From Wujia chipingensis (GTDB taxonomy: Bacteria > Bacillota > Clostridia > Lachnospirales > Lachnospiraceae), in contig NZ_CP060632.1 of the NCBI RefSeq assembly GCF_014337155.1, forward strand, positions 1,557,001 to 1,621,000: a DNA stretch of 64,000 nucleotides, read 5' to 3'. Of this stretch, positions 58,878 to 64,000 are shown in pieces; position 1 is the stretch's first letter; every line of letters starts with the position of its first letter. Made by a program: the position numbers and the translations under genes. The notes below the pieces were generated by a model. The model saw only the letters and a list, made by a program, of their open reading frames with translations, had not been told where the DNA came from and searched no databases.

Positions 58878-59225
58878 CTATGACTGTTTTTCTTTCTCCG
58901 GCGGGATCCGGATAATCGTTCCAAGCGGTACCCGCAGATCGTAAAGCTCCCGGTTATACTGCATCAGATCCGCAATATCCGTATCAAATTCCCGGACTAA
59001 GCTTCCAAGCGTCTCTCCAACCTTCGCCGTATAATAACGCCTCTCTTCTTCCTCATACACCTCTGTCGGAATACAGATTTCATCTCCCGGCTGCAGATTG
59101 TAGACATTGACATATGGATTTTCTTTCAGGATATCAATCAGACGTACACCATAAAGCTTTGATAATTTGTACAGCGTATCTCCGGCAACGACTTTGTGCA
59201 CGGTTCCCTTACATTCATGCTCCAT
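58878..59225 (-). CDS. Double LysM-domain protein
   Basis: About 115 residues made of two LysM modules: HKVVAGDTLYKLSKLYGVRLIDILKENP...LQPGDEICIP (about 9-54) and YTAKVGETLGSLVREFDTDIADLMQYNREL...VPLGTIIRIPP (about 64-110). LysM binds N-acetylglucosamine-containing glycans such as peptidoglycan. No signal peptide, membrane helix or enzyme domain is visible, so it may act inside the cell or spore. ATG at 59225 is preferred, nine bases after GGAG; the frame begins at 59246. Confidence 0.85.
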   Translation of the reverse strand: MEHECKGTVHKVVAGDTLYKLSKLYGVRLIDILKENPYVNVYNLQPGDEICIPTEVYEEEERRYYTAKVGETLGSLVREFDTDIADLMQYNRELYDLRVPLGTIIRIPPEKEKQS

Positions 59226-59295
59226 CGCACATATCTCCATACTCATTTCTGATTATTTTATTCTTAATAGGAAGAAAATGTTCACAATTTTTGTG

Positions 59296-59324
59296 TTGAA
59301 ATTCATGATTCTTTCCTATATAAT
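59296..59324 (+). promoter_or_regulatory. Sigma-A promoter of the activase gene
   Basis: TTGAAA (59296-59301), 17 bases, TATAAT (59319-59324). Start near 59331, about 55 bases before the ATG. Confidence 0.78.
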
Positions 59325-59385
59325 GTCAGATGTCGAAAAATACAGAAATATGAAATGGTAAAATAGCAAAAGAGGTAATTATCAA

Positions 59386-62300
59386 ATGAAGAGATTAGGA
59401 ATCGATATTGGTTCGACCACAGTCAAGGTTGCTGTGATCGACGAAGAACATAACATATTATTTTCTGAATACAAGCGTCACTTTGCGAATATCAAAGAGA
59501 CATTAAAGGAGCTTGTAGAGCATGCCAGCAAGGAGCTTGGAAATGTTGAGGTTGCTCCTACGATCACCGGTTCCGGTGGACTTGCATTGGCACAGGTCAT
59601 CGGAATTCCGTTTGAGCAGGAGGTTGTCTGTGTATCGGAGGCTCTGACTGACTATGCTCCACAGACGGATGTTGCCATCGAGCTTGGCGGTGAGGATGCC
59701 AAGATCATTTATTTTACAAACGGTGTGGAACAGCGTATGAACGGTGTATGTGCCGGCGGTACCGGTTCCTTCATCGACCAGATGGCTTCCCTGCTCCAGA
59801 CCGATGCTTCCGGACTGAATACATACGCGAAAGACTATGATACGATCTATCCGATTGCCGCGCGTTGTGGTGTATTCGCAAAAACAGATATCCAGCCGCT
59901 CATCAACGAAGGTGCAACGAAGCCAAACCTTGCAGCTTCTATCTTCCAGGCGGTTGTCAACCAGACGATCAGTGGCCTTGCCTGTGGTAAGCCAATCAAA
60001 GGAAATGTAGCATTTTTAGGTGGTCCTCTCCACTTCCTCGACCAGCTCAAGGAAGCGTTCGTGCGAACACTGAACCTGACACCGGAGCATATTATCGCAC
60101 CGGGACATTCGCATCTGTTCGCGGCTGTCGGTGCAGCACTTCAGGCAAAGGAAGAGACACACTATACATTGGATGAGATCAGCGGAAAGCTCACAGCCGA
60201 CCTTAAGATTGCTGTGGATGTAGACCGTCTTCCACCGCTGTTTGCATCGCAGGAAGACTATGATGCTTTCATCAAAAAGCAGGAGAAAAATAGAGTATTA
60301 CGTTCCGACCTTGCCACCTACAAGGGGAAATGTTTCCTCGGTGTCGACGCCGGTTCCACAACAACCAAGGTTGCACTGGTTGCTGAGGATGGCAGTCTGC
60401 TCTATGATTTTTATAGCAGCAACGATGGCAGTCCGCTTCGTACAACCCTGCGTGCCATGAAAGATATCTATACAAAGCTCCCGGAAGGCGTGGAGATTGT
60501 AGCCGGCTGCTCTACCGGATATGGAGAAGCCTTGATTAAGTCTGCCCTTATGCTTGACTATGGTGAGGTAGAAACAATCGCTCATTATACTGCCGCTGCA
60601 TTTTTTGATCCGGACGTGGACTGTATCTTAGATATCGGTGGTCAGGATATGAAATGTATCAAGATCAAGAATGAAGTCGTCGACAATGTCATGCTGAACG
60701 AAGCATGTTCCTCCGGCTGTGGCTCTTTCATCGAGACATTTGCCAAATCGTTAAATTATGATGTGAAAGATTTCGCGAAGATCGCACTTTTCGCAGAAAG
60801 CCCGATCGATCTTGGAAGCCGTTGTACTGTATTTATGAATTCCAAAGTAAAGCAGGCACAGAAGGAAGGCGCAAGCGTCGCTGACATCTCTGCCGGCCTT
60901 GCTTATTCTGTTATTAAGAACGCCCTTTTGAAGGTAATCAAGCTGACCGATCCGAAGTCACTTGGCAAAAATATCGTCGTACAGGGTGGAACCTTCTATA
61001 ACGATGCGGTTCTTCGAAGCTTCGAGCTTATCTCCGGCAGGGAAGCAATCCGTCCGGACATCGCCGGTATCATGGGAGCCTTCGGTGCAGCCCTGATTGC
61101 GAGAGACCGTTACGAGGAAGGTGACCAGACGACCATGCTCTCCAAGGAAGCAATGGAAGCACTCACCTACGAGACAAAGATGGCGCGTTGTAAGGGATGT
61201 ACGAACAACTGTCTCCTTACAATCAACCGTTTCACCGGCGGCAGACAGTTCATCACAGGTAACCGTTGTGAACGTGGTCTTGGATTAAAGAAGAACCAGC
61301 ACAACATGCCGAACTTATTTGAATACAAATTCAACCGGTTGTTCTCTTATGAACCGCTGACCGAAAGTGAAGCGTACCGTGGCATCATCGGTATTCCACG
61401 TGTCCTGAACATGTATGAGAACTATCCGTTCTGGTTTACATTCCTGACGAAACTCGGCTACCGGGTACTGCTCTCTCCGAAGTCATCAAGAGACATCTAT
61501 ACCCTTGGTATCGAGTCTATTCCAAGTGAATCGGAATGTTATCCGGCAAAGATCTCACATGGTCATGTTATGTGGCTGTTGAAGCAGGGAATCAAGACGA
61601 TCTTCTATCCTTGTATCCCTTACGAGCGCAACGAGACACCGGACGCAAACAATCACTACAACTGCCCGATCGTCACAAGTTATGCAGAGAATATCAAGAA
61701 CAACATGGAAGAGGTTTCCGCACCGGATGTCACCTACATCCGTCCGTTCCTTGCACTCGATAATAAAGAGGCATTAAAGGATCGTCTGCTACGTGAATTC
61801 TCGAAATATACAAACGTCACAAAGGAAGAAATAAACGATGCAGTTGAGGCTGCTTATGCAGAAGCAGATGCCGTCAAAGCGGACATTCAGAAGAAGGGCG
61901 AAGAGACAATTGCTTATCTGGAGAAGACCGATAAGCTCGGTATCGTGCTTGCCGGTCGTCCATACCATCTGGATCCGGAGATCAACCATGGACTTCCAGA
62001 GCTTATTAACTCGTACGATATCGCTGTTTTAACAGAAGACTCTGTTGCTCATCTTGCCAAAGTAGAACGTCCTTTGATCGTATCCGATCAGTGGATGTAC
62101 CACTCCCGTCTGTACAAGGCGGCAAACTACGTCAAGTCAAGCAGGAATCTGGAGCTGATCCAATTAAACTCCTTCGGCTGTGGTCTGGACGCTGTTACAA
62201 CGGACTGTGTCAACGATATTCTGACAAACTCCGGTAAAATCTATACCGTATTAAAGATTGATGAAGTCAGCAACTTAGGTGCGGCACGTATCCGTATCCG

Positions 62301-63612
62301 TTCGCTGATCAGTGCAGTCAATGTCAGAAGAAAGCATAACTTCACACCATGTCCGATGCCAAGTAATTATAACCGTGTAGAATTCACAACAGATATGAAG
62401 GATTATACTGTATTGGTACCACAGCTCTCCCCAATTCATTTCAATGTATTGGCTCCGGCGATGCGCCATATGGGATTAAATATTGAGATTCTTCCGGATG
62501 CAACAAAAGAAGTCATTGATACCGGCTTAAAATATGTAAACAACGATGCCTGCTATCCTTCTTTGATCGTTGTAGGTCAGATGATGCATGCCATCACATC
62601 CGGCAAATATGACATCAATAAACTGGCACTTATTATGACACAGACCGGCGGTGGCTGCCGTGCAACAAACTACGTTGGCTTTATCCGTCGTGCACTTGCG
62701 AAGGCCGGCTACCCACAGATTCCGGTGATTGCCCTCTCCGTACAGGGCTTTGAGAATAACTCCGGTTTCGTATGGAATATGAAGACGGTCAAATGCGCGA
62801 TGCAGGCGCTCGCAATCGGAGATCTGTTCATGCGCGTTGTCTACCAGACTCGTCCATACGAGAAGGTAAAGGGATCTGTCAATAAGCTGCACCGCAAATG
62901 GGAACATGCAGCCATCCGTTGCATGGAAAATGGCGGTCGCGGATTCAGTAAACTGGTACATGATATCGTCAAAGACTTCGACAACGTGCCTTTGAATGAA
63001 AATATAAAGAAACCGCGTGTTGGTATCGTTGGCGAGATTCTTGTTAAGTTCCTCCCATCTGCCAACAACCACTTAGTAGAGCTTTTGGAGGCAGAAGGTG
63101 CCGAAGCAGTTATGCCGGATCTGCTGGACTTCTTCCAGTACTGCTTCTACAACAACAATTACAAATATGAATACCTTGGCAAGACGAAGAAGTCTGCAAG
63201 AAACGGAAACCTTGGTATTGCTGCACTCGAAGCACTGCGCCACCCGGTAGTCAGTGCCTTAAAGAAGAGTAAGCGGTTCCATCCACCAGTGCACATCAAG
63301 ACGCTGGCAGAATATGCCCGTCCGATCGTATCCATCGGTAACCAGACCGGTGAAGGCTGGTTCCTGACCGGCGAGATGGTCGAGCTTATAAGGAGTGGTG
63401 CCAGCAACATCGTATGCTGTCAGCCATTTGCCTGTCTGCCAAACCACATTGTCGGTAAGGGTGTTATCAAATCCCTGCGTCATGCTTATCCGGATGCCAA
63501 CATCGTCGCAATCGACTATGATCCGGGTGCTTCTGAAGTCAATCAGGTAAACCGTATCAAGCTGATGCTTGCAACGGCAAGAAAGAACATGGAAGAAAAC
63601 GATAACAAATAA
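59386..63612 (+). CDS. Tandem 2-hydroxyacyl-CoA dehydratase activase fused to DUF2229 and HgdB-like domains
   Basis: 1408 residues. Two BadF/BcrA-type ASKHA ATPase domains in tandem: residues 1-260 ([11 protein letters not shown]; Cys in [11 protein letters not shown]) and about 315-580 ([11 protein letters not shown]; Cys in [12 protein letters not shown]), each with the Cys that holds a shared [4Fe-4S] cluster in activases. Then a CKGCTNNC...NRCERGL cluster-like site (about 602-630), DUF2229 (about 665-885; [20 protein letters not shown]) and a C-terminal part (about 985-1400; [26 protein letters not shown]) like the dehydratase D subunit. Common in anaerobic Firmicutes; substrate unknown. 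AGAGGT precedes the ATG. Confidence 0.92.
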   Translation: MKRLGIDIGSTTVKVAVIDEEHNILFSEYKRHFANIKETLKELVEHASKELGNVEVAPTITGSGGLALAQVIGIPFEQEVVCVSEALTDYAPQTDVAIELGGEDAKIIYFTNGVEQRMNGVCAGGTGSFIDQMASLLQTDASGLNTYAKDYDTIYPIAARCGVFAKTDIQPLINEGATKPNLAASIFQAVVNQTISGLACGKPIKGNVAFLGGPLHFLDQLKEAFVRTLNLTPEHIIAPGHSHLFAAVGAALQAKEETHYTLDEISGKLTADLKIAVDVDRLPPLFASQEDYDAFIKKQEKNRVLRSDLATYKGKCFLGVDAGSTTTKVALVAEDGSLLYDFYSSNDGSPLRTTLRAMKDIYTKLPEGVEIVAGCSTGYGEALIKSALMLDYGEVETIAHYTAAAFFDPDVDCILDIGGQDMKCIKIKNEVVDNVMLNEACSSGCGSFIETFAKSLNYDVKDFAKIALFAESPIDLGSRCTVFMNSKVKQAQKEGASVADISAGLAYSVIKNALLKVIKLTDPKSLGKNIVVQGGTFYNDAVLRSFELISGREAIRPDIAGIMGAFGAALIARDRYEEGDQTTMLSKEAMEALTYETKMARCKGCTNNCLLTINRFTGGRQFITGNRCERGLGLKKNQHNMPNLFEYKFNRLFSYEPLTESEAYRGIIGIPRVLNMYENYPFWFTFLTKLGYRVLLSPKSSRDIYTLGIESIPSESECYPAKISHGHVMWLLKQGIKTIFYPCIPYERNETPDANNHYNCPIVTSYAENIKNNMEEVSAPDVTYIRPFLALDNKEALKDRLLREFSKYTNVTKEEINDAVEAAYAEADAVKADIQKKGEETIAYLEKTDKLGIVLAGRPYHLDPEINHGLPELINSYDIAVLTEDSVAHLAKVERPLIVSDQWMYHSRLYKAANYVKSSRNLELIQLNSFGCGLDAVTTDCVNDILTNSGKIYTVLKIDEVSNLGAARIRIRSLISAVNVRRKHNFTPCPMPSNYNRVEFTTDMKDYTVLVPQLSPIHFNVLAPAMRHMGLNIEILPDATKEVIDTGLKYVNNDACYPSLIVVGQMMHAITSGKYDINKLALIMTQTGGGCRATNYVGFIRRALAKAGYPQIPVIALSVQGFENNSGFVWNMKTVKCAMQALAIGDLFMRVVYQTRPYEKVKGSVNKLHRKWEHAAIRCMENGGRGFSKLVHDIVKDFDNVPLNENIKKPRVGIVGEILVKFLPSANNHLVELLEAEGAEAVMPDLLDFFQYCFYNNNYKYEYLGKTKKSARNGNLGIAALEALRHPVVSALKKSKRFHPPVHIKTLAEYARPIVSIGNQTGEGWFLTGEMVELIRSGASNIVCCQPFACLPNHIVGKGVIKSLRHAYPDANIVAIDYDPGASEVNQVNRIKLMLATARKNMEENDNK

Positions 63613-63618
63613 AGCAAC

Positions 63619-63660
63619 AAAAAAGAAACGGTTTTCAAATTGAAAATCGTTTCTTTTTTA
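63619..63660. terminator. Bidirectional terminator between the activase gene and hemW
   Basis: AAAAAAGAAACG, GTTTTC, loop, GAAAA, CGTTTCTTTTTT: near-perfect 17-18-base stem with A on one side and T on the other. It can serve both the plus-strand activase gene and the convergent hemW. Confidence 0.85.
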
Positions 63661-63717
63661 TTGCTATGCAAATGAAACTTCCAAAGGAAAAATGATTCTC
63701 TCCTCTTCCCGATTCAA

Positions 63718-64000
63718 TTAAGAATCCAGCAGGAAATCTGCCAGAATCACATTGCTGACATCTATCCCGGCATCCGTCAGATAGATCCGGTCACCTTCGC
63801 TTGCCATGAAGCCTTCTCCGATATATTTATTCAGGACGCTTCCATATACCTCATAGATATCTTTATTGAACCGTTCCTTGAAGTCCTCCCGGCTCACGCC
63901 ACAGGTCATCCGCAGACCAAGGAACATGAATTCCTCCATCCGCGCATCTATGTAGATATTCGTCACATTCTCACGCAATGTCCGCGTCGTATCGTTATAC
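63718..64000 (-). CDS. hemW: Heme chaperone HemW, C-terminal part (partial)
   Basis: Open frame running off the right edge; only the last ~94 residues are in the window. It contains the HemW/HemN C-terminal pattern ARMEEFMFLGLRMTCGVSREDFKERF and LTDAGIDVSNVILADFL. HemW is a radical-SAM protein that inserts heme into respiratory enzymes and was long annotated as oxygen-independent coproporphyrinogen oxidase. The radical-SAM core lies outside the window. Confidence 0.88.
   Translation of the reverse strand, partial: YNDTTRTLRENVTNIYIDARMEEFMFLGLRMTCGVSREDFKERFNKDIYEVYGSVLNKYIGEGFMASEGDRIYLTDAGIDVSNVILADFLLDS

Noticed and set aside
1-64000. tRNA, rRNA, T-box, known riboswitch, IS or integrase
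   Set aside because: Looked for on both strands by motif (T-box GGTGGTACC, CCA-ended clovers, GEMM c-di-GMP aptamer, transposase or integrase proteins); none seen by eye. A covariance-model scan would be decisive.

Overview
The window looks like a chromosomal segment of a motile Gram-positive Clostridia, most likely Lachnospiraceae (Roseburia/Agathobacter/Lachnospira type). The signs are a Bacillus/Clostridium-style fla/che operon with fliY, cheC, cheD, flhF and flhG; strong AGGAGG ribosome sites; TTGxxx-N17-TATAAT promoters; a GerW-type sporulation protein; and the large 2-hydroxyacyl-CoA-dehydratase-activase protein typical of strict anaerobes. Genus is not certain from sequence alone. Nearly everything is on the minus strand; the one large exception is the 1408-residue activase near the right end. 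No rRNA, tRNA, CRISPR array, IS element or phage gene was found.

Right to left, in the direction of transcription: a partial hemW (63718-64000) converges on the activase gene (59386-63612), which is divergent from a LysM gene. From 58733 to 52008 runs a set of closely spaced genes: a catalytically dead rhomboid/derlin-like membrane protein with a zinc ribbon, two Lachnospiraceae-type unknowns, DUF2953 (YtfI-like), GerW (YtfJ), a 46-residue membrane microprotein, a DHH phosphoesterase, a small ppGpp synthetase and a flavin reductase. Next come comM and dprA (51867-49191).

Between dprA and topA, adjacent in Bacillus, lies a more AT-rich accessory block (about 40-49 kb). It holds an unknown membrane protein, a GNAT remnant, a response regulator/histidine kinase pair, a two-gene ABC transporter, a small membrane protein, an alpha/beta hydrolase and an XRE regulator. 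A perfect TTACA-N4-TGTAA dyad, like the BceR-type operator, sits between the kinase and the ABC genes.

From topA leftwards the ancestral order resumes: one 34-kb fla/che array (37743-3879). It runs flgB flgC fliE fliF fliG fliH fliI fliJ motE-like fliK flgD, a hook-region protein, flgE // flbD motA motB fliL fliM fliY cheY fliO fliP fliQ fliR flhB flhA flhF flhG, a PilZ protein, cheB cheA cheW cheC cheD, a small membrane protein, sigD, a FapA-like protein, an unknown, a SwrB-like DUF6115 protein and an MltG-like stub. It encodes the basal body, export gate, C-ring, stator, hook and adaptation machinery, and ends by producing the sigma factor for the late genes, which lie elsewhere. A terminator after flgE and a sigma-A promoter before flbD divide it. 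rpsB and tsf follow, as in Bacillus, then a HAD phosphatase and a partial ABC exporter.

The most unusual regulatory signal is a near-perfect CIRCE element (HrcA operator) on the promoter of that ABC exporter at 1168-1209. Several promoters are built into or against the terminator of the preceding gene. Both points are reported as findings.
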